Below are positions 22,091 to 34,041 of a stretch of 64,000 nt of DNA, piece by piece (positions within the stretch are counted from its first letter, which is position 1; every line of letters starts with the position of its first letter). The notes below the pieces were generated by a model, which was not told where the DNA came from, did not search any database, and worked only from the letters and a program-made list of their open reading frames with translations. The stretch is taken from the NCBI RefSeq assembly GCF_036588685.1, contig NC_086383.1, forward strand, positions 60,277,448 to 60,341,447, read 5' to 3'. The DNA is from Mytilus trossulus (lineage: Eukaryota; Mollusca; Bivalvia; Mytilida; Mytilidae). The position numbers and the translations under genes are program-made.

Positions 22091-24808
22091 ATGAACATCA
22101 ATGATTATTTTAAACAACTTAGAGCTATTAAACAAAAACAAATTAGAACTGAACACCATTTATCTAATTTGATTAACTACGAGTTTAATGAACGTATTCC
22201 TAACGGACTACAACTCAAGATCAAGCCACAAGCACCTGGCTCTTTATCCAAAACACTACTTCGCAGATGGGACCAAACCCTCTTCCATTGTTCAAAGCGG
22301 TTAGTGGTCCTCCTTAAACAACACTGCGAAGGACATCTCAAAACTCTCACTGGCGAGTTTAACACCCTTTTGAATAGCTGCAAAAGAGATCTAACATCTG
22401 ACAATTGTGATGCTATCAACACTCGTCTCAAGGACATAACTACTATACAATCCAACAACTTAAGTGAAAGACAAAAACGAAAATTCCGCAGGGATGGCAT
22501 AGAATACACCCACCCTTCATTACCATCAGAGAGAAAGACTAAACGAATAAGACGCTTTAAACGTAGACCTCAACAGACTGATTCACCCTCCAACATCGTG
22601 GTCAATCTTTCTCAACACCAATTAACGGAATCGGAAACATCTCTTCTCTCTAGAGGACTTAACTTCTGTCCTCTACCTGCTCCTGTCAATGACACCAAAT
22701 TGTCGGAAGACCTTGACAATTTTGCTAGAAGTCTACGTATTAAGGAATATTTCGCGTCGAAGGAGGATAACATAATAAGCGCGGATGGGGACTCAGAAAT
22801 TTCAGAAGTAGAGAACAACTACAAATTTATTAAAAAGAGTTCTTGGATCCCTAGACCGAGCAAAAATGCTACCTTGGAATCTTTTATTGATAACTTTAAG
22901 TCGGACATTATTAAAAATACTAAAAATAACAATAAACCTTTTGACAATCTTACCAATGAAGAACGGACTGCACTGAAAAACTTACGATCTAACAACAATA
23001 TCGTCATTAAACCTGCAGACAAGGGCAGTGCAGTGGTTGTCATGGATAAAACTGCCTATATTCAAGAGGCTGAACGACAACTTAGCGATGCAAGGTTCTA
23101 CCAAAAACTAGACTCTGATCCTACTACATCTTTTAGCAGAGATATTACTAATAGTTTGGTAGAAATGCATGACGATGGTTTCATCGATGACAAAACTCTT
23201 GAGTATTTGAAACCAGAAAACCCAAAACCGGGCAGATTTTATCTATTACCTAAAATTCATAAGGCCAATAACCCAGGAAGACCTATAGTTTCAGCGAACG
23301 ATCATCCGACGGAAAAAATATCGGAATTTGTTGACTTCCATCTTCGTCAACATGTTGAAGACTTACCATCTCACATCAAAGATACAACCGATTATCTTAG
23401 AAAAATGCAGGCCTTAAACCCACTCCCCTCCGACACGACTCTTGTTTCCATGGATGTTACCTCCCTCTACACTAATATTCCACATGCAGATGGCATCGAT
23501 GCATGCAAAGAAGTTTGGAATTCCAGACCAGTAAAATATCCACCTACTGAATGCCTGGTCAAAATGCTCACGCTGGTACTTAAGAAAAACAACTTTACTT
23601 TTGATGGAGATCATTATTTGCAAGTAAATGGAACTGCCATGGGCACCAAAATGGCTCCGTCATATGCCAACATATTTATGGGCAAATAAGAGAAACAACT
23701 CCTTGAAACTTCCATCGAAAAACCGCTTTCCTGGTTTAGATTTATAGATGATGTGGATATGAAATGGAACAAAAGCGACGAGGATTTAGACACTTTTATC
23801 ACTCATGCCAACAACATACATCATAGTATCAAATTTACTCATGAGAAGTCTAAATCCAAAATCGCCTTCCTCGATACTTCAAGTTCGCTCACAGAGGGCA
23901 TCATATCTACAGATTTATATTCTAAGCCTACTGACACTCATCAATATTTGTCCCCTAAAAGTTGCCATCCTGCTCATCTTACCAAGAGCATTCCATACAG
24001 TCAGGCACTTAGAGTCAAGCGAATATGCTCCAACACAGAAACAACTAAAAGACAACTGCGTAAACTTGAAACTCGCTTGAAGAAAAGGGGCTACAAACAC
24101 AGAAATATCAAAAAGAGCTTTCAGAAAGCGGAGTCAATTCCGAGGAGTGAACTATTGGAATACAAAGTTAAAAAGAAAAATAAAAGGACTCCATGTGTTC
24201 TTACTTATCACCCATCTCTCAAAAACAGCTTTGGTGTCATTCGTGAGCATTGGAAATCAGTTGAAAAGAATTCCAAACTGTCCAAGATTTTCCCTGAGCC
24301 TCCAATGATAGCTTTTAGGCAACCTAGTAGTCTGCGGAACCTACTAGTGCGGGCTGAAGTGTCTGATAATAGAAGTACTCCTGGAGAATGTCGTTCGTGT
24401 GGAGAAAAACGCTGCAAATGCTGTTTACAGATGCAGCATTCGTCAACATTTCACAGTAAGGCAACCGAAAATAACTATAAGATATTTTGCAATGTTACCT
24501 GCAAAAGTATGAATGTTATTTACATACTAGAATGTTCGGTTTGTGGCCTCCAATATGTTGGTGAGTCAAAGCAGCCTTTCCACAAACGCCTCAATGGCCA
24601 TAGGAGTGATATCTCGAAGAAGCCACTTCTTCCAGTCTCTCAGCACTTCAGACAGTCGGATCACAAACTTGATGACTTTAACCGCATGAAAATTCTAGTG
24701 ATTGAACAGAACATTCACTGGAGTGATACACAGCGAAAGGTTCGGGAAAGCTTTTGGATAAAGGAACTTAATGTACATCACCCAAACGGCATCAATAAGA
24801 AATACTAA
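22091..24808 (+). pseudogene. Penelope-like reverse transcriptase plus GIY-YIG endonuclease, one in-frame stop
   Basis: A single frame of 905 codons with one TAA at 23687-23689, followed directly in frame, so it is a point nonsense change rather than a frameshift. The ATG at 22091 is the first after an in-frame stop at 22070. The N-terminal region is basic. Reverse-transcriptase landmarks are NNNIVIKPADKGSAVVVMDK, RFYLLPKIHKANNPGRPIVS, SMDVTSLYTNIP, NGTAMGTKMAPSYANIFMG and, after the stop, FIDD (about 23740). A cysteine-rich linker (CRSCGEKRCKCC) precedes the GIY-YIG endonuclease: IYILECSVCGLQYVGES, RLNGHR, then RESFWIKELN. The element copies itself by target-primed reverse transcription with its own nickase. 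The stop lies between RT motifs B and C, so this copy is probably not autonomous unless the stop is read through. Confidence 0.93.
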
Positions 24809-25103
24809 CAGTCTTGTTTTTCACTTATTTTTATTGTTAATATACACAGTCACGTATATTGATTTAAAGTGTTTTGTTTAAATTATGATATTCAGGATTA
24901 AAATCAATCGACCAAAACTTACCTGTATTATCACTGATCTATTTTCACACCTTGTACATTATGTATCAGTATTGTTAAAACTTGTGACACAAGAAGAAGG
25001 CCATTTGTTGAGCCGAAATATTTGTCAACACGATTTTATAACAACATTTTCGTTTTATAACACCTTATATCAGTACCGTTGTGCAAATCTTTAGACTGAT
25101 ATA
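24696..25103 (+). repeat. Right pseudo-LTR of the Penelope-like element
   Basis: Overlaps the end of the reading frame (to 24808) and the 3' untranslated region. Practically identical to the left copy; the small 69-codon frame in both is shared repeat sequence. I looked for a hammerhead motif, known in some Penelope-like elements, and found none that is convincing. Confidence 0.9.
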
Positions 25104-25120
25104 TATATATATATATATAT
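25099..25120. repeat. (AT)n microsatellite at the element's right end
   Basis: Eleven AT dinucleotides begin exactly where the right pseudo-LTR stops matching the left one. It may be the target sequence or an addition made at integration. Confidence 0.85.
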
Positions 25121-25670
25121 GCACCAATCAATTGTGTTTTATCAGAATAAAATATGATGGTCAGATATCACTTCTTGTGTGTTTTGTTTTAAATTTAGAT
25201 ACAATATAAATACTCTCACTGAATTTTCATAGGCTGTCATAAATACATTTGAGAATGAATGTTCTGCAACATTACCCGCTTTAAAAATCTATCGAATGAC
25301 ATATTAATTCGGTAATATTAATTGACTGGTGCTTGCTGTACGCTGCATAATCAAATACATGTATAAAATTCCACAGCCAAATGAGTCTCTAATACAATAG
25401 GCCAAATGTGCCGCGTCTGTGCTTTACCAAATGTTTCAACTTCAATACAATGTTTATAATGTTATTATTACATTAGATGTATGTTTCATTATAATACGTT
25501 ATTCTGATTGGCTAATTGTACATCTCATGTTATTCCGTAAGCAGTTGCATGAGACATTAACATATCATTCATGATGACACGAGGTCCCACAATAAAGTGC
25601 ACAGGTGAATTTAAAAATTTAACTTCATGAAAATCGTGTTTTTATAATCCTAGCTAAAAAAATGTAATTA
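25121..25670. other. No gene recognised
   Basis: AT-rich. The words ttctgattggctaattgtac near 25500 and the hairpin that follows suggest that part of this belongs to a larger non-autonomous transposon, but I could not find its ends. Confidence 0.4.
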
Positions 25671-25829
25671 TAAGTATTGAATGCTTCTTTTTGTAACTTT
25701 ATAGGGTTGTAAAAGCGTTGACCGTGCGTACATTTTTAGAATGAAGCGCTTCCGCGCTTCATACAAAATGTACTTCGGTCAACGCTTTTACACCCCAATA
25801 AATTTACAAAAAGAAGCATTCAATTCTTA
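25671..25829. repeat. Long hairpin (about 75-bp arms)
   Basis: Left arm 25671-25749 and right arm 25754-25829 pair with few mismatches (gtaaaagcgttgaccg with cggtcaacgcttttac; gaatgcttctttttgtaa with ttacaaaaagaagcattc). The central palindrome is gaagcgcttccgcgcttc. Typical of a fold-back, non-autonomous element. Confidence 0.85.
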
Positions 25830-27585
25830 AATAAGAGATTTCCAATAAAAGGACATGACTCGGCATAACTTTGCAATCATCCTGACAATTTTTCGGACTT
25901 TTGCAGTGAAGATCGACTGAGGGCAGACACTTATTTGCAAAGGAGAATTATTACAGAATTTTACACAATGCTTCTTCATATTTTATTTTCTTATTATACA
26001 CAAAACATTTTTTATGACTGTTAAATTGAACTCGTTGTTTGCTATTTTTGAGACTAGTTCTTATACATGTTATTTGAGGTTTTGTGTCTTTTGTCGTGCA
26101 TTTTTCAATATTCTTGTTTACAGTTTGATTTACAGTTGCACCAGTTACCTATGTTGGGAAGGCAAAGACTGAAAGAACACATACACACACCAACACACAC
26201 ATGCTCAAACTCGTCATATTCCTAATGTGCCTGTTATATATTTATACATAAAAAGTTGATGTTGCTTTCTAGCTATCACATTTGACTTTCGTTAATTTAT
26301 TTTTCTCAACATAATGCTGAATTTTTGTTAGTGTACTTTGGTCTATGAAAGACTGTTGTTTAATTTGCAAACATAGCAAATCTTTTCTTGTTTAGATTTC
26401 GGAAAGAACCAAAAGAATCACTAGACCAGAAAAAAAGTGATGGAACAATGTCTTAAAGGTAACTCATCTCTAAATAGACTCATAAAAAATAATTGTCCGC
26501 CTAGCAGACACTATTTATAATGTATCATTTATTAATCTCTGAATTGAATTCGACATACAGAGCAATAGAAACAGTAATCGATATTTGCTTTCTGAATCAA
26601 TTGGTGAGATAAGTACATCGGTAAACAAAATATTGTAGCCTAAATTTCAATCACTGAACGGAGTCCACTGAATGTGGGCGGACAAATCAGATGTTCAACA
26701 GGTAGGTTTCAAATAAGGTCAACTCTTTTTAATTCATGTAATGGATAAGACATTCAGGAAGCATGTGTATTGCTTTTATTTGATGCTAAAAGTTGTCATT
26801 CCCAACATCAGTTACCTGCAAAAAAAAAACAAAAAAAAACACACTTTATTTTTTAAACTATTTATAAAACATTTCAAACTATGTTATTTCAAAGTTAACT
26901 ATAAACAAATGAATAAAACGTTTTCACGTCAATAGTATAGAAAACAGAACACAATTACAGGGAATTGCGAATGGTCTGTGACTTAAAATAATTGGAAAAC
27001 AAGGATGATAGTAAGAAAAAATCCGACAAATTGATTCCTAAAATCTTTCAAAGTAGGTGCGAGAAAAGGACAAGGAGCAGTTATAAATTTATTCATTCGC
27101 AGCCCACGTGACTTAAACAAAAATTTTGGAAGTACAAAGTACATTAAAAGTCATTTATATTTTCAATAGCAACAAACATACAACTTGTCAGACAACATTG
27201 CAACGTTTGGTAGTTTTTGTAGATTACGCGTGATAATACTTAGTATTTGTAGTTTGATAGAAAGGTGAAACATAGTTAAGGAACATTCAAATTTACAGTC
27301 TAACAAAATTGACAAGCAAAAAACATCAAACTGCGAAAATGCAAACCAAAACAGTATAAACCGCAATAAATAGAAATAGACTAGTATAGAAACCAGGCTT
27401 ACATTTTAAACCACAGACGTGTGTTTCGTCACGATCAAATTAATCAAAATGAAAAAGACTGAGTAAAGATAATTCATCCCCGGCGTAGAACTTATTTGAC
27501 ATTTCAAAAATTTATAAGTTAATAAAATAATTAATTTATGCTAATGACTATATCAATTATTATAACTCAGAAGTGACTACTACAG
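25830..27585. other. No gene recognised
   Basis: AT-rich, with a poly-A/C tract near 26820 (aaaaaaaaacaaaaaaaaaa) and a CA-rich run near 26180. A weak, degenerate match to the hammerhead-like repeat tail lies near 27395-27460. No coding signature. Confidence 0.4.
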
Positions 27586-27589
27586 GGCT

Positions 27590-27790
27590 TAACCAACGAA
27601 TTGGCAACACAAAATATGTTCTGGAAAAGTATGCAACTTCTGCTTCACACATGGCTTCCGTCTTGTTGCTCGTTTTTGTAAAATACCAGTAGTAGTCTAC
27701 TTCGGTAAGTCAATTTTGAGGAAAAGAAAGCCTCGGCAAGAAATTGTGGAACGTATTCTTCTTTGTCCGTGAAACCGATATTCGATACCG
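27590..27790 (-). repeat. Dispersed repeat family B, diverged copy
   Basis: Plus-strand words cttctgcttcacacatggct, cgtcttgttgctc and ctttgtccgtgaaaccgat correspond position for position to 5520-5680 (cctgctccacgtgtggcact, cgtcgtgttgctc, catctgtgaaacgat). Older copy than the one at 5230-5700. Confidence 0.5.
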
Positions 27791-29384
27791 GTCACTCAAG
27801 TCGTGATTTGTTCAATCACGACGTCAGCGAATGCTTTTATTTAGAAAAAAGCCCGAAAAAACATTAAAATAATTATCCATAAAATATTACCGAAATAATA
27901 TATACTCAAGACAAATAGATATGAAAAAATAAAATAAAAACTTATATCGAAAACATAACAAATATAGGCAAAACAAAAGATGAACAAAACAATTTAAGGA
28001 GGCTCGAGGGTAAAAAATCAGTAACAATTTGAACAATACTTTTTCATTACAAATATTATTTAGTACATTATTAGTTGTCACTTTATGATATTTAAAAAAA
28101 ATCAACCAAAAAAATCAATTTGTTTTGGTCCCAAATAACTTTTAAAATGTGTATATCAATGAAAAAGCCCAAATTAAATCCCTTTGGTGAAAAAAAATGT
28201 CATATTTTTTGCATTCAAATTGAAAGATATTTTTTTCTCATCGGCGACCTATATTTTTGATTACTATTTTCAAATATTGAAACTATTGTAAAATTTAAGC
28301 GATTTCTGTAATTGAGTTCTTTTTTTATTTCGATTTTACCCTTTTTTTTCTCCTATCAGTTCAACAGAAAACAAGGAACTTAACAAACATACATGCTAAT
28401 TTCGCAGAAAGATTGTGAGCTCAGAAGAAAGGTGACCCCATATTTTTTTTTTATTTTTTCTATTAAGTATAGCATAAAGTTCATTTAAAGAAAAAAAAAA
28501 GAAGCGAAATCATATATTTAAAAAAATATTGATTCATATCCGCGAGACCCTTAAGAGGATTTTTGTATTTGTTTTCGGCTAAGAACGATCATTAAAGTCA
28601 CAATTTCTTATTTGAAAACGTAAAGCTCTTATTTAGTTTCCAATCTATAAAAGCAACTAATTGGTACTTTATATGTTGTAACATCAGGCTTGATGTTATT
28701 TCGCAATTCGTAAACGATTACCCATGCAAGTGCGTTCCAACTAGTAGCGACTTTTCATAACTGGTCGAACTAAATTAGAACTTAACTTAAAATTTCGTAT
28801 CCCTGGCTTAACAATTAATTCACTTCTTTTTAATTTTAAGGGAGTTCGCTTCTCAGTTTCAAAATAATAAGCTTTTTAAAAAACACTAGTTTATATTAAT
28901 AGGGGATTGATAAAGGAATCAAAAGAACAAAACCAATATTTAGGTCAATTTGAATGTTTTCGAGATATACTGTGGAGTCAATATTATTCGTTAGATATCA
29001 ATTTTCGTAGGTTTCGTAGGTACAAGTGAACCACGAATTTAAATGTTCAACGAATTACATATTTTCTTTGTTTTTGTGTGCACAGTTTGACAAAACCACG
29101 AAATAAAATATCCACGAATATGCAAGGTTTCCTCAATCCACAAAAATTGATACCCACGAAAATAAATGAATCCACAGTAAGCTATCGAAATTTTGGCAGG
29201 GACATGTTCTCTTTTGACTTTTCGTTACTTTATCATTGACATTTTAAGTTCTCAAAAACTATTAAGAAATAATAAAAATTTTACAAGACTTTTACAGATG
29301 GCTTATAATCAAACATGTAAAAAGATGTATAACAAGCATGTGTACCCAGTACACGGATTTCCCATCCTCACTATCATTTTCTAA
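27791..29384. other. No gene recognised
   Basis: Very AT-rich with many homopolymer runs. Only chance open frames; no match to other repeats in the window. Confidence 0.4.
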
Positions 29385-29560
29385 TGTAGCATGAACATTA
29401 GAAAGATTATATTATAGGCAACATGTGTACTAAAACGACATCGACCGAAAACTTTAACCAAAACTTTAACCTGAAGCGGGACGCACGGACGGACGCACAG
29501 ACCAGAAAACATAATGCCAATAAAGTGGGAATAAAAAAAAATCGCTGTGAATGGGCAAAT
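29385..29560 (+). repeat. Dispersed repeat family E with GACG-rich tract
   Basis: Shares gaaagattatattataggca, gaagcgggacgcacggacgg and acgcacagaccagaaaacat with 49255-49450. Short GACGGACG-type tandem units vary in number between the two copies. Confidence 0.65.
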
Positions 29561-29639
29561 TGGCATGCAAATGGATAAAATCAGAGGATTCGTAAAATCT
29601 GATAAAAATTCAAAACATGCCAAGCAACTGGTTCGAACT

Positions 29640-29845
29640 GTTGTGGTTTCTTATACAAACTAGACTTGCAGTGAAGACTTTCACACACATAAATTTCTGT
29701 ATACCCGCATTGCATATCTAACCAGGTATATATTGTCTGTTGTATCGATACGCAGTTAAACGATCTACCTTGTTTCCCATAATTACTAAACCAGTGTGTA
29801 TATTGTGCTAAGGTTTGGTCAATACTCTGATTGATGACATCTGCT
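29640..29845 (-). pseudogene. Paralogue exon 4 fragment
   Basis: Minus strand codes SIDQTLAQYTHWFSNYGKQG, then RSFNC, TWLDMQC and EIYVCESLHCK, aligning with residues 167-219 of the intact protein. The upstream half (VQNHLWMGL ... RW) is replaced by unrelated sequence. After CESLHCK the frame stays open to a TGA at 29583-29581. The donor-like GTAAGT of the intact gene reads GCAAGT here. Confidence 0.82.
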
Positions 29846-30214
29846 GTTGAAGTTCGAAGTCTTGTTTCCTGACTGACTGCTTGTCAATGAATGTGGACAT
29901 ATAGTTTGTCCGTCTTTAGCGGTAATGACATTTGGCGTCATTGTTTTTAACGGTTTTGCAATCAGAGTACGTAGACCTTTCCAGGATATTTGAAATATGC
30001 ACTAGAAAAACTACTCAAAAATAGCTCTTTGGGCTTGATTACAAATACCAGATTTACTTTTCCTTTACTGCCGATAAGTAATTTCGAAATAATAATTACA
30101 AATCAATCACTTAATATAATTCAGTCAAGTATTGTAAAGAAGTGATTCGTGTAATCACATGTAACGCATGCATGACCAATACAAAAGTAACGATGGGTAA
30201 TTATATAGATATGC

Positions 30215-30395
30215 TATATAAGCGCCTATAAGGTGCATTTTTTATGGGTGCCCTTAATTGCTTGCTGTTTGATGGAAGCCTTCGCTCCGTATTGGAGAAC
30301 AAACCTTGACCTATAATGGTTAACTTTTATAAATTGGGACTTGGATGAGGCGTTGTTTCATTGGCGCTCATACCACTTTTTTTATATTTATATAC
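30215..30395 (+). repeat. Dispersed repeat family D
   Basis: Contains aattgcttgctgtttgatgg, accttgacctataatggtta and ggcgttgtttcattggcgct. It lies in the interval where the paralogue's missing exon 3 would be expected. Confidence 0.65.
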
Positions 30396-30964
30396 AACAC
30401 CAATATTGAAACATATTCATCATCAAACTGTTATTTTTTGAAATGTCTAAATACGCGGAAGACAGAGCATGAAGATTAAACGAAAAAAATTGAACATATG
30501 ACGTTAGATGTAATGTATAAATCAAAGTGAACACCAGTTGCAAGAGCGACCAATTAACAACACAAGAGAATATATGTAATCAAAACAAATATTGATGATT
30601 GAAGACATTTTCTGTTTTAAATTTGGCACTACAATGATGAGACCAATTATTAGTAAAATAGTTTGGGCGTTTTAGACTAAATATATCGATAGCAAATACA
30701 AACCATGTGGCTATGTTGTTCGCTTGAAATGAAGTCAAAATGACAGTCGTGGCGACGTTTTGTTAAATTAAAAGTGAAAGTAAACGTTACAAAATAATTA
30801 TTCATAGAACTAGGTTTTTCTTATAAGTGTAAAGATGAGGGACGGCTTTATAACTTGTATTCACATATTCTCTAGAGAATGTTCGTCAATGCTGACATAA
30901 TTATCATTGAAATGATCTTATTTATAAATTAACTGATTACAAAACTTTTGAATATTTGAAATAC

Positions 30965-31165
30965 TAAGGCTTTCCTACCTCAGGAATAGATTACCCTGGC
31001 TGTATTGACAAAACTTGTGGGTATTTTGATCATTAATGCTCTTTAACTTCGAACTTGTTTTGCCTTTTTAGTTTTGTTGGATACGAGCGTCACTGATGAG
31101 TCTTTTGTAGACTGGACGCCCGTCTGGCGCAAATATAAAATATAATCTTGGTATCTATGATGAGT
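30965..31165 (+). repeat. Hammerhead-like dispersed repeat
   Basis: Leader tggctgtattgacaaaactt is followed by gagcgtcactgatgagtct. Helix II GTCT/AGAC is kept, but GAAA has become TGGA and the GUA triplet has become GCA, so the core would be inactive. It lies about 200 bp downstream of the paralogue's exon 2 in transcription order. Confidence 0.7.
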
Positions 31166-31356
31166 TAATTTATATACAAAGTGAAAATAAGAATATAACT
31201 CAATGAAAATGACAATTAAATTATGCCTTTCACTTTCCATTTCTGCACATCGTAACCTTTATGAACCTCCTAGAAGAACAGTTTTTTTAATGATTGGTTC
31301 TAGTGATCAGAATAAACATACTAAAAGTTCAGAAAAAAAATCAAATTAAGTCTTAC

Positions 31357-31430
31357 CTCAGCCTTAGTCCAAGTTAGTCGTTCCCTTCCATAGAAGTAAT
31401 AATGCCCTTTGTATTCTTTCCATTGTATTT
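31357..31430 (-). pseudogene. Paralogue exon 2: start of the lectin domain
   Basis: 74 bp coding IQWKEYKGHYYFYGRERLTW and TKAE. The donor is GTAAGA and the acceptor is tttaaag. Same length and phase as the intact exon, but the HCYYF cysteine is tyrosine here (GHYYFY). Confidence 0.85.
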
Positions 31431-32752
31431 CTTTAAAAGATAAACATTTTTTTTTGGTAGATTAAAATAAAGTGCATGGATATTTCGAAAATTGTCATGA
31501 ATTGTACTACACGGGTCAAATATAAGGCATTACTAAACTGAAAAAAGCTGTAAAAGTTTAATTAAAAGCCACATTTTAATCTTTGTGTTTTTATACAAGG
31601 ACAAACTTGAGCTCGTTTGAAAACATAATCGTCAAGAAATGGAATTGGCATGACATCTGTTTATTTCCCTTGGTCAAATAATACCTTTAAACAAAATTCA
31701 CATAACTTGATGTATTAGCTGTTAAAATTGATCCTTTGACCAAGATCTACTCTACAATATTTGCAACAAGAAAGTGTGGTCGTAAGACACCATGATCTTC
31801 ACTTGATTATATTTACATCATGGTCAGTGCAACACTTAATCCAAGTCAAACTTTAATTTTATATTTTAAACATAACGGAAGAACTGAAGGATGAATAGAC
31901 CAGAAAATATAAAATTAAATATTCCGTACCTCTCCGTTTTTTCATACGTATTTGTGAAAGTTAAATGCCAAAAATTTTTGAAAATGCTAATAAACTAAGT
32001 AATGATCGGTGAAATTAATTACTGGTAACTGAATAAATTAATCTTTAAGAGGTCATTGTCAATGAAATCATACTAAAGTTAATAACAAAATATGTATAAA
32101 ACTTAAATAGTTATTTTTGCTATTTTCATAAACAGTATCTGTATCAAAGTTTTATAATATGTATTTAACAAGCTAAAACAAAAAAATGAAGTCTATGCTT
32201 CCCTTTCTGTCATCCAACCCATAAATGTAATAGGGTGAGATACGTTCTGATAGGTTGGTTATGTCTTTATAACGGATTTACCAACGTTTGTCTTTTGGAC
32301 AGTCCATTTGTGTGAGTGTATGACCAACTTAATACCAATGACAACTTTTCACTATTACAGATGGAAGTAGACATATTTAGAATGTACAGTTCTACATTCT
32401 TGAATTACTTAGTAACATAATTATTTCATCTATTCATTTTGTATTGGTTTTTTTACGAGGCAGCAACATAGGTCATGCAGTTTAAAAACATAATTATTAG
32501 TCAATATCTAACATAAATAGATAAATGCATAACTTTAATGATTAGACGAAATGATATACAACATATATTTTTGTGTGTATGTATAAAGGTAAGTTATTTA
32601 TACGATTTATTTTCAATATGTAGATTATATAAGGCATACGTTTAAGAAGGGAAATACAATGACAAACCTTACATTTTATTTAGACAAATAAATGTCTTAC
32701 CACCTTAAGGTACATTGTAAATTGTACCTTTTAAAAATACGTATCTTCTCAC

Positions 32753-33026
32753 TCTGACAACTTTGAACTACAGATTCAATATCATCAACCAGTTTATTAA
32801 TTTTACTTTTCATGTCTGTTCGTATAGATCCCATGTCGTCAAATAATTTCTTCATTTTAGTTTCCATGTCTTTTTGATAATTTTGTATTCTGCTATCCAT
32901 GGAAGTTTTTAAATTCTTGGTTGCCTGCAATTTTGTCTTAGAATCGTTTGACAGGCATTGCAGCGCAAACACATCGTTAATCACCATTCCCATTATACAC
33001 GGAGTGACCATTGATGCCGATTTCAT
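32753..33026 (-). pseudogene. Paralogue exon 1: signal peptide and coiled coil
   Basis: Codes MKSASMVTPCIMGMVINDVF, then ALQCLSNDSKTK, which aligns with the intact gene's ALPCLSNDSKTK. Heptad-like segments follow (METKMKKLFDDMGSIRTDM). The proposed donor GTGAGA at 32752 leaves one base, the same phase as the intact gene. The acceptor upstream is ttctttttttttag. Confidence 0.82.
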
Positions 33027-33504
33027 TTTGTAAGCTGATGCTAAAAAAAAAGAAAAATAACTCTCTAAAAAACGAGCTCTAATGAAAATTCAGGACATAC
33101 AGTCAGTCCTTTTAACAAATGTTAAAATCAAAACGAATCGAAAACAACTTACTTTGTATATTCATTTACTTATGTAACAAACCTAGTTTTACAGCTAGTT
33201 TAATTTCTGAAAGAGTATCAGTTTGGTAGCAATAATATTTTTGCATATTGGCCAACACCATAAAACGTAATGACCAAACAAAAAAGCAATACGAAATGTA
33301 AATTTAAAAACATTAAAATACACTTTTAACTGCATCACGATATTTCGTTCATGAATATGTCTGTTTCTTAACAGATTTTCTAACAGGGTTGAATTAATAT
33401 AGTTTGAGTAGTTTTGTTCAGATGATATTCTTATTCATCGCATTGTTGTATCGCATGTCTACAGAGATGTACTAACATAACCATGATATAAAACCTATCG
33501 TATA

Positions 33505-33850
33505 TCTTCTCAGTTTGTTTCTGCAAATCATGCAAATATCCTGCTTTCAATTCTGCAAATGCAAACGGTAAAATATAACATACCCTTCCTTCCAATCTTG
33601 CGAAAAATCTATTTTTAACATCTGTCGACTGTACCTGTATTACAACATAAGTATTGTATGTCCTGCAATTCCTCGAAATGTTAACGGAAGTAACAGTCGT
33701 ATAAGTAATATTCTCTTGTGCCCGACTATTGGTTCGGCAATGACAGTATACTCAAGTTGAAATTTATAAAATCAATATACAGGTATTTGTTATTTGTTTC
33801 CTGATTTTTTTTTCATACAGGAAACATCGAAATGTTTTATTTATTAACTA
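33505..33850 (-). promoter_or_regulatory. Paralogue upstream region conserved with the intact gene's first exon and promoter
   Basis: Aligns by eye with 12700-13030: tctgcaaat, gcaaacggtaaaatataaca, cttccttccaatcttgcg, acatctgtcgactgtacctg and agtattgtatgtc. This shows that the duplication included the upstream region. The first-exon donor GTAAGT of the intact copy reads ATAGGT here. Confidence 0.6.
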
Positions 33851-34015
33851 CAGTTGCTGTCATATCAATAAATTAAAATTACACATAAGGAAAGCACATA
33901 GCAAAAATAAAAATGAAGCCTGTGGACTATAACTACACATGAGTAGGAGTCTATAATTGTAATTCTTTTATAGTTACGATTTGTTATTTATTTCATACAT
34001 GAATATATATTTCTC

Positions 34016-34041
34016 GTATCACACTGCACGGAGTGTGATAC
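34016..34041. repeat. Small perfect hairpin
   Basis: GTATCACACT and AGTGTGATAC form a perfect 10-bp stem with a 6-bp loop. Isolated, with no following T-run; function unknown. Confidence 0.7.

Larger units (their letters stand above)
21519..25103 (+). mobile_element. Penelope-like retroelement, nearly intact
   Basis: About 3.6 kb: pseudo-LTR (21519-21926), a 5' leader, one long reading frame (22091-24808) and a second pseudo-LTR (24696-25103) that overlaps the end of the frame. This arrangement, in which the left copy contains the last codons and 3' region of the element, is the known tandem or pseudo-LTR structure of Penelope-like elements. The two copies match across 408 bp with one difference noted by eye, so insertion is recent. 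The right end abuts an (AT)n tract. Confidence 0.92.
29640..33026 (-). pseudogene. Decayed paralogue of the C-type lectin gene
   Basis: Same strand and exon order as the intact gene at 8434-10990. Exon 1 (33026-32753) codes a signal peptide and coiled coil; exon 2 (31430-31357) codes the start of the lectin domain. No exon 3 (CRQIGGHL segment) can be found between 29.85 and 31.36 kb, and exon 4 survives only from SIDQT onwards (about 29826 downwards). The intervening sequence holds family D and hammerhead-like repeats. Without exon 3 the first canonical cysteine and the WMGL strand are missing, so a folded lectin domain is unlikely. A shortened product cannot be excluded because exons 1 and 2 are open and their splice sites look usable. 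Confidence 0.8.

Noticed and set aside
22177..23802. Several 60-110 codon minus-strand frames under the Penelope-like coding region
   Set aside because: Antisense shadows of the reverse-transcriptase frame, with no independent features.
24696..25103. Hammerhead ribozyme in the Penelope-like pseudo-LTR
   Set aside because: Such ribozymes are known in this element class, but words such as ctgatata and gagccgaaat here do not assemble into a core with paired helices.
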